Position numbers and translations under genes: made by a program
In this document: in pieces, positions 45,406-56,900 of the stretch
Position numbering within the stretch: the first letter of the stretch is position 1
Layout: each line of letters begins with the position of its first letter
Assembly (NCBI RefSeq): GCF_000278155.1
Contig: NZ_JH725095.1
Location: 1 to 64,000, forward strand
Source: Bartonella doshiae NCTC 12862 = ATCC 700133
Lineage (GTDB): Bacteria > Pseudomonadota > Alphaproteobacteria > Rhizobiales > Rhizobiaceae
Reading direction: 5' to 3'
DNA length: 64,000 nucleotides
The notes under the pieces: model-generated
What the model was told of the DNA's origin: nothing
Database searches by the model: none
The model's input: only the letters and a program-made list of their open reading frames with translations

Positions 45406-46344
45406 TTGGAAACACCTCTTTATCCCACAAATCGGGATTTTCCTCCTCCTAATATTCATAATGGCTATCTTAAAATAGCTACTGATCGCAAAATTCGTTT
45501 TGCAATAACACATCCTGAAATAGAAAAAGCTGAGGGAACAATCGTTATCCTTGAAAGCTATGCAAATGCTCTAGAAGAATATTTTTCATCAATGAATGAA
45601 ATTTCTAACCGCGGTTTTTCCACAGCAATATTTGACTGGTTTGATCGAAAAGACTCTCAACCCAATAAACACAAACAGAGTCGACATAATTATTTTGATA
45701 TTAACAATGATCTTCATGACTTAGATAAATTTCTTAAAAATGTTGTGTATCCTAATTGTCCACCACCTTACTATATGCTCACCTATGGTATAGGTGGGAT
45801 TATTGCGCTTAGTGGATTGGATATCATTAACCACAACTTTAATAGACTCCTCTGCATTTCTCCTCCTTTTGCTCCATTCGGAAATAAAACAAATGGCTTT
45901 CAACATAAATTTACACAACTCCTTTCTGATATAGGTTTTGGTTTTTTACCAGCTAAAGGTGGAAAAAAATTAAAACAACAAAAACAAAAAAATATGCAAC
46001 TTTTACGTACACATAAAGCACTCCTACCTTCTGGTTTTACCATAAAAACTCCTACATCTCGATGGATGGCATCAACACTCAACGCAATCGATAACATGAA
46101 AAGAAACTTACTTAATGGACAATTGCAAATTCCAATACTGTTTATTCTGGCCAATCAAGATAATATTGCAAACAATATAGAAGTGCGGCAATTATGCCAA
46201 CAAACGCACCTGACAAACAGTATTACAATCACGGGTGCTGAACTCGATACAATCATGTATGAAGAAAACTACCGAAAACAATTTTGGGCTGCATTTGATG
46301 CGTTTATTTCCAATGCTATTGTCCATAAAGTAAATATCTTATAA
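45406..46344 (+). CDS. alpha/beta-hydrolase-fold protein with lost catalytic residues (PldB-like)
   Basis: A 312-residue protein resembling rhizobial lysophospholipase L2-like hydrolases in order and spacing: LETPLYPTNRDFPPPNIHNGYLKIATDRKIRFA, EGTIVILESYANALEEYF, RGFSTAIFDWFDRKDSQ, DLDKFLKNVVYPNCPPPYYML, then the elbow and GAELDTIMYEENYRKQFWAAFDAFI. The nucleophile elbow, normally G-H-S-M-G-G, reads T-Y-G-I-G-G, so the Ser is absent. The final His (usual GARHEI) is Leu in GAELDT. The Asp region (LANQDNI) survives. It is probably non-catalytic or a gene in early decay. No ATG begins it; TTG 45406 has AAAGG 8 bp upstream, and TTG 45352 is the frame's limit. Confidence 0.65.
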   Translation: METPLYPTNRDFPPPNIHNGYLKIATDRKIRFAITHPEIEKAEGTIVILESYANALEEYFSSMNEISNRGFSTAIFDWFDRKDSQPNKHKQSRHNYFDINNDLHDLDKFLKNVVYPNCPPPYYMLTYGIGGIIALSGLDIINHNFNRLLCISPPFAPFGNKTNGFQHKFTQLLSDIGFGFLPAKGGKKLKQQKQKNMQLLRTHKALLPSGFTIKTPTSRWMASTLNAIDNMKRNLLNGQLQIPILFILANQDNIANNIEVRQLCQQTHLTNSITITGAELDTIMYEENYRKQFWAAFDAFISNAIVHKVNIL

Positions 46345-47113
46345 ACGAAACCATAATTCATAAAAGACCTAACACATTCCAAAATAAAGTACACATATAA
46401 TATTTATTTAATGCTAATCCCTTATATATAAAAAGTTGTTTGAAGAAACTTCATTCATAGCATTGAGAATTTCTGGGAACACTCACTTTATTTCTCAAAT
46501 CAACCTATTATTTACAGCGTAAATTCAATTTAATAAATGTAGTGGAATTAGCCTCAATACAACATAACGTAACCATCTCAAGAAAATAAATAAACCATAT
46601 CTATCCATGATAGATTACTTTAATTTTTAACATTATAGTACTGAAATATAATATTTTATTTAAAAAAATTCTCTAAACAAACTCATCACGCTTATAACAC
46701 ACATCTTATAAAACTACAAAAAAAACAGCTATAAAACTCTCCTCTTCCATATTGCTTTTCAAAAAAAGAAAATCAACATAAAAAAATTCTGATGTCCCAT
46801 CATTGACAATCGAACATCTCCATAAATTATGCAACTAAGCTATAACCAAAATAAAGGAATTAAAAAAAGAATCGGAAATTAATTATGCTCAAAATAATTC
46901 ACACATTTCTTCCTTATTTTAAGAACACATACATTATTTCAAATTTAACTAACTTACAACTAATATCCTGTATTCTTGACAAATGTGTAAGAATTAACCA
47001 TTTTACCATTCATTCTAATTATAAGCGTTTTATCACTTTTTTATAAGTACTCTATATTGTAATAAATTAATGTGGCTAAAAAACTCTGACTAATGGGCAA
47101 TTGGAACATAATC
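46345..47113. other. 769-bp AT-rich spacer before cpdR
   Basis: Very AT-rich, no gene visible on either strand. The one notable site is TTAACCAT at 46994-47001. The cpdR promoter should lie between there and 47114. Confidence 0.45.
46994..47001 (+). promoter_or_regulatory. possible CtrA-type site upstream of cpdR
   Basis: TTAACCAT is the 8-base word recognised by CtrA in several Rhizobiales. It lies 113 bp before the cpdR start, and CpdR controls CtrA proteolysis, so a feedback site is plausible. In DNA this AT-rich one such word can arise by chance. Confidence 0.3.
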
Positions 47114-47476
47114 ATGAAACGAATCCTGCTCGCAGAAGATGATAACGATATGCGTCGCTTTCTAGCAAAAGCTTTAGAACGTGCAGGCTATGAAGTCACC
47201 GATTTTGATAATGGTGCTAGCGCATATGAACGTTTACAAGAAGAACCATTTTCTCTTCTACTTACTGATATTGTGATGCCAGAAATGGATGGAATTGAAT
47301 TAGCACGACGTGCTACTGAAATCGATCCTGATTTACGAGTAATGTTCATTACAGGCTTTGCAGCAGTTGCGCTCCATTCGAATAGCGATGCTCCTCCTGA
47401 TGCAAAAGTGCTTTCCAAACCGTTTCACTTACGTGAATTAGTTAATGAAGTTGAAAAAATACTTATAGCTGCTTAG
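47114..47476 (+). CDS. cpdR: single-domain response regulator CpdR
   Basis: A 120-residue receiver: MKRILLAEDDNDMRRFLAKALERAGYEVTDFDNGASAYERL, phospho-acceptor Asp51 in LLLTDIVMPEMDGIELARRA, RVMFITGFAAVAL, and VLSKPFHLRELVNEVEKIL. This is the CpdR sequence; unphosphorylated CpdR directs ClpXP to degrade CtrA and others. Start ATG 47114 gives the standard length; a 7-residue upstream extension to 47093 is not family-like. tRNA-Val follows 100 bp on. Confidence 0.94.
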   Translation: MKRILLAEDDNDMRRFLAKALERAGYEVTDFDNGASAYERLQEEPFSLLLTDIVMPEMDGIELARRATEIDPDLRVMFITGFAAVALHSNSDAPPDAKVLSKPFHLRELVNEVEKILIAA

Positions 47477-47576
47477 AAGGAGTATTTTTTTCAAGTTATT
47501 TATATCTTATTAAATAGAAAATTAAATTAAGCATTGACGTTTATCATTTTATATGGTGTATGCAGCGTCATTGAGT

Positions 47577-47651
<75 letters not shown>

Positions 47652-48271
47652 GGTATTTTTTACTTATCCTATAACTTGCTGTATTTATACATATTTTTTA
47701 CAATGAGGGATGCATGAATAAAGTTAAGGGAATAGGATTTTTTAACATTCCTCTACAACGGTAACATTTTTCTCTTTTTTTGCTTCGTCAATTATTTCTA
47801 ATACTTGTTTGAATACTCTCAAATCCTCTTGTGAAAAAAGAGGAAAGTCTAACGAACATGTCAACAGCTTCACGACTCCATGAATTAGAAAGCTTGATTG
47901 TAAAACTCATGCGAGAAGTAGATGCTTCTCTTCTCGAAAGTCAGACTACTCGTTTATTTAAGACATATAGCTCAACAATTTTTTTCTATTCTACATGGAA
48001 GAATTTTTTTACAATCACAGAAGATAAAAATGCTATAAAGAGACTTTATTTTTAGCCATATATTATAAAAGACATTCAAAGTGATTAATACAGAATTTGT
48101 GTCGGATTATACCAAATGGTGTAAATATATAAGTAGACCTCCTGCATAATCTAAAGAATACAATTAAACTGCTAATGTAGTAAAATACTATTAAAAAACA
48201 TGAGAATCCTACCATCACACAGACTATAAGCAACCCGTTCTTTATACTAACCTAGCCTAGTAAGAAAAAAA
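47652..48271. other. spacer after tRNA-Val with possible gene remnants
   Basis: 620 bp without an intact recognisable gene. Besides the short frame at 47858, the minus strand from about 47880 to a TAA near 47740 reads GVVKLLTCSLDFPLFSQEDL then RVFKQVLEIIDEAKKEKNVT, plausible protein text without a start. Nothing here resembles an integrated element despite the adjoining tRNA. Confidence 0.3.
47858..48055 (+). pseudogene. short or truncated gene, possibly a regulator N-terminus
   Basis: ATG 47858 has GAGGAAAG upstream and opens 65 codons. The first half, MSTASRLHELESLIVKLMRE then VDASLLES, has the helical look of a MarR-type N-terminal dimerisation segment. The second half (IFFYSTWKNFFTITEDKN) is AT-driven and looks out of frame. 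I read it as a probable truncated gene, but function is unproved and an intact small protein cannot be excluded. Confidence 0.3.
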
Positions 48272-49783
48272 TTAAAAAGTTTCAAAAGTAAGAGAGAGCT
48301 TTATTATTTTTGACAGTTTTTTCAACCGCCCCAAAGGACGTTCTCCTATTAAATCAGCATAACAGCTCGGAATCTGCAATGCTATATAATCCGTTTTTTT
48401 ATGCCATGATAAATGAGGCAAAATTCCTGCAGTGGAAGCGCTAAAAAGGTTAGCAATACGCATAGTGCCACCAAGAATACGTGCTTTTTCAATTATGTCT
48501 CTGGTTGCTAACTGAAAAATGGGAGAAGTTTTCTCATCAATGAGCAAACCCTCATTGCGAAAAAAAACAGCCAGCGCAGCATAAATGCGCCCATTATGAG
48601 AAATTCCTGGATAAGATCCTAACGCTATCTGATTAGCTGCCTCATTCCCTCGATAATCTGGGTGTATACGCCAACCAATATCTGCAAGAAGACAAGCTGC
48701 TTTTCGATAACGACATTCATTTTCAGTTTCTAAAATTCCAAAAACTTCAAAAGCATTGGTGGTAAAATCAATAAGTTCTTCAGCTTGCTTTGGTGAACGT
48801 GCTCGTAAAACAGCCATTTCCATGCATGCAGCAATTAAAGGATCTGAGTTACGAACTTCTTGTGATAATAGTGAATAAAGAAAACCTTCACGGACTCCAG
48901 CACCAGAAAAAATTATTTTTTCAAACCGCAAAGACTGAATAAGTTCAATAAGAATAATCGCACCATAAGATAAAAGCTGACGACGGTTTTTTGAAATAGC
49001 TGAAATCCCTTTTATATTGTCAATACTACCACAGGCCACAAGATGTAAGAAATCCTTCATTTCAACTGCATCAACTTCATAACCATGCATAACAGGTAGC
49101 TGATAGTTTTTTGTTGCCATATGGAGTTTTGCCAGATTACGCCACGTCCCTCCCACAGCATAAAAACAACGCGCCATATCTTTACGAACAAACTCAGATT
49201 TACAAAGTTGTTCATGTACAATCTTTGCAGCAACAGAAATATTATTATTTGACATATATTGTAATCGTAAACCGCCTAAGGGCAGAGTTATCCCCTCACC
49301 GACGTCAGAATTAACAATATCAATAAGCTCAAGACTTCCACCACCAAGGTCACCAGAAATGCCCTTTGGCTGATAAAAAGTAGAAATAACTCCATATGCC
49401 GAATAAACAGCTTCTTCATTTCCCGAAAGAAGGTATATTTTATTTTGTAAGATGTTTTCAGCATCTTGAATAAATGCTAACCCGTTTTTTGCTTCTCGCG
49501 CTGCCGCTGTTGCTAAAGTATAAACCTCATCTGCTCCAATCTGTCGACAAAGCGCACAAAATCGTTTTAGCGTTTGCAGCGCCATTTTAATCGACTTTTC
49601 TTCTAAAAACCCAGTTTTTGCAACACCCTGACCAAGACCACAAAGGATTTTTTCATTAAATAAAACTGTTGGGGAACGAACAAGGCCTTCATAAATAACA
49701 AGCCTAACAGAATTTGAGCCAATATCTATAACAGCGACAGGTTTATGCCCTTTTAATCGACCCTGAGCATCAATATACGTCAT
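48272..49783 (-). CDS. ppx: exopolyphosphatase (Ppx/GppA family)
   Basis: A 503-residue ASKHA-fold phosphatase that trims polyphosphate or pppGpp. The N-terminal phosphate-1 loop is VAVIDIGSNSVRLVIYEG; VYTLATAAAREAKNG and the second loop ISGDLGGGSLELIDI follow. A C-terminal helical region of about 190 residues (ADIGWRIHPDYRGNEAANQI) has the HD-like arrangement of alphaproteobacterial Ppx. It begins 6 bp after ppk, so both ends of polyphosphate turnover are in one unit. Confidence 0.94.
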   Translation of the reverse strand: MTYIDAQGRLKGHKPVAVIDIGSNSVRLVIYEGLVRSPTVLFNEKILCGLGQGVAKTGFLEEKSIKMALQTLKRFCALCRQIGADEVYTLATAAAREAKNGLAFIQDAENILQNKIYLLSGNEEAVYSAYGVISTFYQPKGISGDLGGGSLELIDIVNSDVGEGITLPLGGLRLQYMSNNNISVAAKIVHEQLCKSEFVRKDMARCFYAVGGTWRNLAKLHMATKNYQLPVMHGYEVDAVEMKDFLHLVACGSIDNIKGISAISKNRRQLLSYGAIILIELIQSLRFEKIIFSGAGVREGFLYSLLSQEVRNSDPLIAACMEMAVLRARSPKQAEELIDFTTNAFEVFGILETENECRYRKAACLLADIGWRIHPDYRGNEAANQIALGSYPGISHNGRIYAALAVFFRNEGLLIDEKTSPIFQLATRDIIEKARILGGTMRIANLFSASTAGILPHLSWHKKTDYIALQIPSCYADLIGERPLGRLKKLSKIIKLSLTFETF

Positions 49784-49789
49784 TGGATT

Positions 49790-51970
49790 TCAGTCTTTAT
49801 ACATTTCAGCTTGCTGCCGATATAATGCAATTAAATGTGAAACAGAAGAATCAAAAGATTTTTCCAACCCTGAAAAACCTGCGTTATCCATAAAATACTC
49901 CTGCGCATTAAACGAACTTTCACTTCTTTGCGGCGTTATACGTTTTGATGTTCCATTATCGAGTATAATGAAGCTTTGTTGATTATCAATGATATTAGCC
50001 AACATTATTTGTAAAAGAATTTGTTGACGAACTGTTTTACTCAAAACTGGAACCAATATTTCAATACGATGATCAAGATTACGCGGCATCATATCAGCGG
50101 ATCCCACATAAACAACAGCGTTTTCATTCGGCAAATTTCCACCATTACCAAAACAAAAAATGCGGCTATGTTCAAGAAAACGTCCAACTATTGATTTTGC
50201 ACGAATATTATCTGAAATCCCTGGAATACCAGGACGCAAACAACATATGCCACGCACAACCAAATCGATCTGCACACCCGCTTGACTGGCGCGATATAAA
50301 GCATCAATAATTTCAGGATCAACTAATGCATTCATTTTCATCCAAATAGCAGCAAGATGCCCCTGTTGTGCATGAGCAATTTCTTCTTCAATATGTTTAA
50401 GAATACGCCTACGCAATGTTAATGGCGAAAATGCAATCTTCATTGTTTCATTTGGACGCGCATATTGAGCAATGTAATTGAACAGTAATGCAACATCATG
50501 CCCAATAGTATCATCAGCTGTAAAAAAAGAAAGATCGGTATAAACTTTAGCATTAACGGGATGATAATTTCCCGTTCCAAGATGAACATAAGAACGACAG
50601 CGTTCCCCTTCACGCCTTATAACAAGTGACATTTTAGCATGTGTTTTTAACGTAATAAAACCAAAAAAAACTTGAACACCCGCACGCTCAAGATCACGTG
50701 CCCAACGAATATTCGCCTCCTCATCAAAACGCGCTTTAAGTTCTACCAAAGCAGCCACCGACTTTCCTTGTTCAGCAGCATCAATTAAAGCGCGAACAAT
50801 TGGACTATCATTTGATGTACGATAAAGAGTTTGTTTAATTTCAATAACATCAGGATCGCTAGCAGCCTGACGTAAAAATTGTACAACAACATCAAATGAT
50901 TCATAAGGATGGTGAATAACAATATCATTTTCACGCATAGCCGCAAAACAATCTCCCTTATATTCACGAATACATCCAGGTAAACGTGGATGATATGGAA
51001 TAAACTTTAGATCATCACGTGGAACAGAAAAGATTTCCGATACCATATTGAGCGCCAAAAAACCATCGAGAATACTTATACAATCACTAGGAACGGCAAG
51101 ACGATTCGTTATGAATTGACGTAATTTTTTAGGAATTTTTGTGTCAAATTCAATACGAATAACGTGCCCACGACGACGTCTTTTAAGCGCAGTTTCAAAA
51201 AAGTGAACAAGATCTTCAGCTTCTTCTTCTACTTCAATATCACTATCACGAATGACCCTAAATGTCCCAATTTCCTCAACCTCATAACCAGGAAAAATAT
51301 GATTTATAAAAAGATTAACCACATCTTCAGACGCAATAAAACGAAAACTATTTTCTTCTTGAGGAAGGAGAATAAAACGTCTCAAAGCTGAAGGAATCGG
51401 CAATAACACTGTGAGAGAGTGTTGATCAACACAACGTGACAATTGAAGGGCAAGAGAAAGTCCTAAATTAGGAATAAATGGAAAGGACTGAGTAGAATCA
51501 AAAGGTAAAGGTGTTAAAGTAGGAAAAACTGTCTCAAGAAAATATTTTTCTAACCATGATTTTTCAGCATCTGAAAGCTTATCGGAAGAAATAATTTCAA
51601 TATTATTCCGTTTTAATTCGTGACATAAAACGTGCAATTCACGCAGTTGATTATTCTGCAAACGTGAAATTTCAGCTAAAACACAATCAAGTTGCTCCTG
51701 CGGTGTACGCCCATCCGCACTACGTACCGTAATACCAGAACGAATTTGAGCCGCAAGACCAGCAACACGAACCATAAAAAATTCATCAAGATTTGTTGCT
51801 GAAATGGAAAGAAATTGTAGCCGTTCCAATAAAGGATGTTTCGGATTAGCTGCTTCCATCAACACACGATTATTAAATTGTAGCCATGAAAATTCTCGGT
51901 TAATAAATCTTGCCGGATTTTTCATAGTTATATCTGATACAGAAATCTGATTTTCTACCGTCTGTTCCAT
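49790..51970 (-). CDS. ppk1: polyphosphate kinase 1
   Basis: A 726-residue PPK1 that polymerises ATP gamma-phosphate into polyphosphate. Order: N domain ([47 protein letters not shown]), head domain, then two PLD-like catalytic domains with the autophosphorylated His in [14 protein letters not shown]-type text [11 protein letters not shown], and the second His in [37 protein letters not shown] is diagnostic. First gene of ppk-ppx. Confidence 0.97.
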   Translation of the reverse strand: MEQTVENQISVSDITMKNPARFINREFSWLQFNNRVLMEAANPKHPLLERLQFLSISATNLDEFFMVRVAGLAAQIRSGITVRSADGRTPQEQLDCVLAEISRLQNNQLRELHVLCHELKRNNIEIISSDKLSDAEKSWLEKYFLETVFPTLTPLPFDSTQSFPFIPNLGLSLALQLSRCVDQHSLTVLLPIPSALRRFILLPQEENSFRFIASEDVVNLFINHIFPGYEVEEIGTFRVIRDSDIEVEEEAEDLVHFFETALKRRRRGHVIRIEFDTKIPKKLRQFITNRLAVPSDCISILDGFLALNMVSEIFSVPRDDLKFIPYHPRLPGCIREYKGDCFAAMRENDIVIHHPYESFDVVVQFLRQAASDPDVIEIKQTLYRTSNDSPIVRALIDAAEQGKSVAALVELKARFDEEANIRWARDLERAGVQVFFGFITLKTHAKMSLVIRREGERCRSYVHLGTGNYHPVNAKVYTDLSFFTADDTIGHDVALLFNYIAQYARPNETMKIAFSPLTLRRRILKHIEEEIAHAQQGHLAAIWMKMNALVDPEIIDALYRASQAGVQIDLVVRGICCLRPGIPGISDNIRAKSIVGRFLEHSRIFCFGNGGNLPNENAVVYVGSADMMPRNLDHRIEILVPVLSKTVRQQILLQIMLANIIDNQQSFIILDNGTSKRITPQRSESSFNAQEYFMDNAGFSGLEKSFDSSVSHLIALYRQQAEMYKD

Positions 51971-52235
51971 ATATTCTAGCTAATCTTCTTTTATATTTTC
52001 TCTCATATAGGTAAATATTGCATATAACGCTTTACGATATCTTACCAATAACTATAAATATCAATGAACAATCTTTCTCATAAGATTTACATTTGATATT
52101 TTAAAACCATTTCCATGAGCAAATTATCTTTAAAAGCACCTTGCATTATCATAAGCTTTATTACAAACTAACTCATACAAAAGAGACGATCTTAATCATG
52201 CTTTATTAGGCAATTGATTCCGGAGTTTATACGTC

Positions 52236-52484
52236 ATGACTGATCACAATATTCCCCATTTCCAAAATGACCTTGGATATAAAACAATCGAAATTGGTGT
52301 AAAAGAATTCATGTGTGTCGGTGCCACACAACCTTTTGATCATCCTCATATTTTTATTGACATGGGAGCAGCTGATGAAAAAATTTGCCCTTATTGCTCA
52401 ACACTTTATCGCTATCTTCCCTCACTATCATATAATCAAACAAATCCAGCAGGATGTCTCTATTACCCAAGCAATTCACTCTAA
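52236..52484 (+). CDS. zinc-finger domain protein (NDUFS6/zf-CHCC type)
   Basis: An 82-residue protein. The motif runs FMCVGATQPFDHPHIFIDMG then EKICPYCSTLYRYL, giving C-x(9-10)-H-x-H-type ligands and CxxC as in the zf-CHCC family. In mitochondria this fold is the NDUFS6 subunit of complex I; small bacterial forms are widespread in Rhizobiales and of uncertain role. It is followed 34 bp on by a flavin monooxygenase, its frequent neighbour. The last 15 residues (SYNQTNPAGCLYYPSNSL) diverge. Confidence 0.85.
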   Translation: MTDHNIPHFQNDLGYKTIEIGVKEFMCVGATQPFDHPHIFIDMGAADEKICPYCSTLYRYLPSLSYNQTNPAGCLYYPSNSL

Positions 52485-52518
52485 TGCGTGCTCTGTTTTT
52501 TCCATATAGAAGTAATTC

Positions 52519-53766
52519 ATGAACCAGTCACCAATCATTGTTGGAGGAGGTATTGCTGGCTTAAGCTGTGCTTTAGCACTTGCCCATAAAGGAATTGCAA
52601 GTACCGTTATCGAAAAGTGTGAAAAACTTGAGAGTGCGGGCGCAGGTATTCAACTTACTCCAAATGCTACATGTCTTCTTGCGCGCTGGGGAATTCTTAA
52701 TAAACTCATAGAAGTCAGTATGATACCGCATTTTCTTGATTTAAGAGATGGGATATCTTTAAAAACACATCTACACACTAATCTTATCAATCTATCTAAA
52801 AAATATTGGAGATCTCCTTATATAACAATTCACCGCGCTAACTTACAAAAAATTTTATACGATGCTGTTATTCAAAATCCTTTTATCAAATATAAAGCAG
52901 GTGAAGCTGTTGTATCATCTCCTCAAATAACAACCAACAGCATAAAGATAAAGACAACGAAAACAGAACAGCAGCAATTTTATTCAACATCTCTCCTTAT
53001 TGGATGCGATGGAGTTTGGTCAACATTACGGAAACGATCACCATTTTATGAAAACGCAGAATTTACTGGCTTTATTGCTTGGCGTGCAACAGCAGAATTT
53101 GAAAATCTTCCTAAAAAATTTCGTCCTTTATTACAAAACATGAAGACAATTACAGCTTGGATGGGACCCCAAAATCATCTCGTTGCCTACCCTATTCAAT
53201 CATCAGCAAAAGTTTTTAACTTTGTAGCCATTACACACGGAGAAAATTCAAAAGAAGGGTGGGCTCATAAAGGCGAGCGAGAAAAGCTTAAATTCCTTTT
53301 TAAAGAATGGCATTCTCAAATTTCAGAAATTTTTGACCATATTGATGAATGGTGCTATTGGCCACTCTTTCAAATGAAACAAAATCGTTTTTTAGGTTTA
53401 GAAAGACAAGTGTTTGTTGGTGATTGTGCACACGCAGCTTTACCCTTTGCAGCACAAGGAGCTGCTATGGCAATAGAAGACGCTGCCACATTAGCAGAAG
53501 CACTCTCTTTTAAAAATCTTTCATTAACTGAATCGCTTTTACTTTACGAAAAAATACGAGCTCCCCGCATTACAGAAGTAAAAAAACGAGGAGATTTCAA
53601 CAGAGTAGCATATCATGCAACAGGTCCTATAGCAATTGCACGTAATCTTATCATGAAAATCTGCACACCAGAGATAATCATGTCTCGTCTTAATTGGCTT
53701 TATATGTACGATGCAATGAAGCTGACAAAAAATGATAGAAAAGAAATTTGTAATAAAAATTTATAA
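52519..53766 (+). CDS. FAD-dependent monooxygenase (UbiH/salicylate-hydroxylase-like)
   Basis: A 415-residue class A flavoprotein hydroxylase. GGGIAGLSCALALAHKGIASTVIEK is the FAD dinucleotide fold (about 7-31), DG in LLIGCDGVWSTLRKR the NADPH/FAD motif, and VFVGDCAHAALPFAAQGAAMAIEDAATLAEAL the second FAD site (GD motif). It could hydroxylate an aromatic or ubiquinone precursor; substrate cannot be told from sequence. It lies after the zinc-finger gene and converges on dnaE. Confidence 0.9.
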   Translation: MNQSPIIVGGGIAGLSCALALAHKGIASTVIEKCEKLESAGAGIQLTPNATCLLARWGILNKLIEVSMIPHFLDLRDGISLKTHLHTNLINLSKKYWRSPYITIHRANLQKILYDAVIQNPFIKYKAGEAVVSSPQITTNSIKIKTTKTEQQQFYSTSLLIGCDGVWSTLRKRSPFYENAEFTGFIAWRATAEFENLPKKFRPLLQNMKTITAWMGPQNHLVAYPIQSSAKVFNFVAITHGENSKEGWAHKGEREKLKFLFKEWHSQISEIFDHIDEWCYWPLFQMKQNRFLGLERQVFVGDCAHAALPFAAQGAAMAIEDAATLAEALSFKNLSLTESLLLYEKIRAPRITEVKKRGDFNRVAYHATGPIAIARNLIMKICTPEIIMSRLNWLYMYDAMKLTKNDRKEICNKNL

Positions 53767-53944
53767 AATGCAAACCCTAAAATATCTCTCGATACGCTCA
53801 GCAAAAAGAAGTCTGTTTTTTGATCTTGCTTAAAAAATATTAGCATCTATTTTGAACAAAAATAGGTGGGGCAGAATCTATAATTTCATTCAAAATCCAA
53901 ACTTTAAACTCAGACAAAAACAAAAAACACCATAGGATCTGAGA

Positions 53945-56900
53945 TTAGACCAACTCCACATCAATAACACCATGAATTGCTTTCATAGCACTTGCTATAC
54001 GTGGGTTTACCTTATATCGCTTTGGAAGCACAATTTCGACCTCTCGTAATCCATCTTCTTGAATGAGAATAATTCCTACCTCTCCATTTCCGCTAGGATT
54101 TAAATTTCCCTCAATTTGTGCAAGTATATCAACTGTTTTTATAAAAAGGCGCATCGTTTTATAATGCTGTGCAGCTTCCTTTTCCAAAGATTGAACTGTC
54201 TCAAGACGCAAACTAATACCTTCAGAACGATTTTCTGCACTCACAGTAATGATAACAGATTGTCCAGGCTCTAACATATCCTCATAAAGAGAAAGTCCTT
54301 CGGAAAAGACAACAGTCTCATATTGTCCACTTGTATCAGAAAACTGAACAACTCCCATTTTCTTACCAGATTTCGTTTTGCGAATCTGTTTTGCCACAAC
54401 AGTTCCAGCAAGCCGCGCAGCAGTTGCTCCTCCTTTAACGACATTGACAAAATCACTCCAAGTCTGAATGCGTTTTCTAGTAAGAACTGTCTGGTACTCA
54501 TCTAAAGGATGAGCAGAAAAATAAAAACCTATTGTTTGAAATTCTCGATGAAGTTTTTCAGCAGGAGACCAAGGAGATACTTGCGATAGAATCAAAGGCT
54601 CTTTTAATCCCCCTGTCATCCCAAAGATATCAATCTGCCCACTACAATTGTTATCAAGTATACGAAATGCACGTGCATGAAGAGTTCCAAGGCTCGCCAA
54701 TAAAACCTCACGTGCAATGTGAAAACAATCAAAAGCACCAGCACAAACCAAGCTTTCCATCGCACGCTTATTAACAATACGAGGATCAATACGCTCACAA
54801 AAATCTTCTAGATCTTTAAAAGGCTTATTTCCACGACAAGCTACGATATGATCAACCACCGTATCTCCCACCCCTTTAATGGCAGCAAGAGAATAATAAA
54901 TGCAATTTTCACCAACCTCAAAAACACGATGAGATGTCTGCACACAAGGCGCAATAATTTTGATACCTAATCTTAATGCCTCACGCCGGAAATCATTTAA
55001 CTTATCCGTATTTGTCATATCATACGTCATTGAAGCGGCTAAAAACTCAACTTTGTGATGTGCTTTCATATAAGCTGTTTGATAAGAAACAATTGCATAA
55101 GCAGCGGCATGGGATTTATTAAAACCATAATCTGCGAATTTTGCCAAAAGATCAAAGATAATATCAGCCTGATCTTTATCAACACCATTATCTACAGCAC
55201 CACTCACAAAGCGTGTACGCTGTTTCTGCATTTCTTTATGGATCTTTTTACCCATAGCACGGCGCAATAAATCTGCTTCTCCAAGCGAATAACCAGAAAG
55301 CACCTGAGCAATTTGCATGACCTGTTCTTGATATACAATCACACCTTGTGTTTCTTTAACCAGATAATCTATTTTAGGATGAATTGAAGCAATTTCTTCT
55401 TCTCCATGTTTACGTGCGTTATACGTTGGAATATTCTCCATTGGACCAGGACGATAAAGCGCAACGAGTGCAATAATATCTTCAATGCGATCTGGTTTCA
55501 TCCCAATTAGTGCTTTACGCATACCAGCACTTTCCACTTGAAATACACCAACTGTTTCTCCCCGTGCCATCATGGCATAAGTCGCTTCATCATTCAGAGG
55601 AATATGCGACAAATCTATTTTAATACCTTTCCGTGCAACAAAATCGACCGCCATTTTTAAAACAGTAAGCGTTTTCAAACCAAGAAAATCAAACTTAACC
55701 AATCCAGCTTGTTCAACATATTTCATGTTAAATTGCGTCACAGGCATATCAGAACGAGGATCGCGATACATCGGAACAAGTTCTAAGAGGGGGCGATCAC
55801 CAATAACAATTCCAGCAGCATGGGTTGATGCATGACGATAAAGCCCCTCCAACTGAAGTGCTATATCTAATGTGTGCCCAATAACAGGATCTTTTTTCTT
55901 TTCTTCCTCAAATTTTGGTTCATCCTTGATAGCATCAGCCAATTCAACTTGGCTTCCAGGTGTTGCAGGAACTAATTTTGTAAGATAATCGACCTGACGA
56001 TAAGGTACTTCTAAAACACGGCCAACATCACGTAACACCGCACGTGCCTGCAGTTTACCAAATGTAATAATTTGAGCAACTTGATCACGACCATATTTTT
56101 TTTGAACATACTGAATAACTTCTTCGCGTCGCTCCTGACAAAAATCGATATCAAAATCCGGCATAGAAACACGATCTGGATTAAGAAAACGTTCAAAGAG
56201 AAGAGAAAAACGCAATGGATCAACATCGGTGATAGTTAATGCATAAGCAACAAGTGAACCAGCACCAGAGCCACGCCCTGGCCCAACAGGGATATCATGA
56301 ATCTTCGCCCATTTTATAAAATCTGAAACGATAAGAAAGTAACCAGAAAATTGCATACGCGTAATAACTGAAATTTCATAGTCAAGCCGTTTCTCATAAT
56401 CCGTAATCGTATATCCTTCAGCCAATCCAATTGTTTCAATCCGCATTTTTAAACCAATTTTAGCCTGATTTAACAATTCACTATCTTCTGCTTCTAAAGC
56501 AAAATTTGAATCTATAGATTGCTCTATAAAACGCGGCAAAATCGGTTTCCGAACTGGTGTAGCAACATGACAACGTAATGCAATTTCAACACTATTTTCC
56601 AGAGCTTCTGGAAGATCAGAAAACAACGCCACCATTTCATTTTGCGACTTTAAATAATGATCTGGCGTCACACGTTTGCGATCAGGATTAGAGACAATTT
56701 GTCCTTCTGCAACAGCCATCAATGCATCATGTGCTTCATAGCCTTCCCTATTCAGAAAAAAAGCCTCATTAGTTGCAACAAGAGGAATTTTATAAGCATA
56801 AGCTAACTCAAGAAGCGCTGCCTCGACTTTACGATCATAAGAGCCATGCCGTTGTAATTCCACATAAAGACGATCACCAAAAATCTTTTTCAAATAAGTT

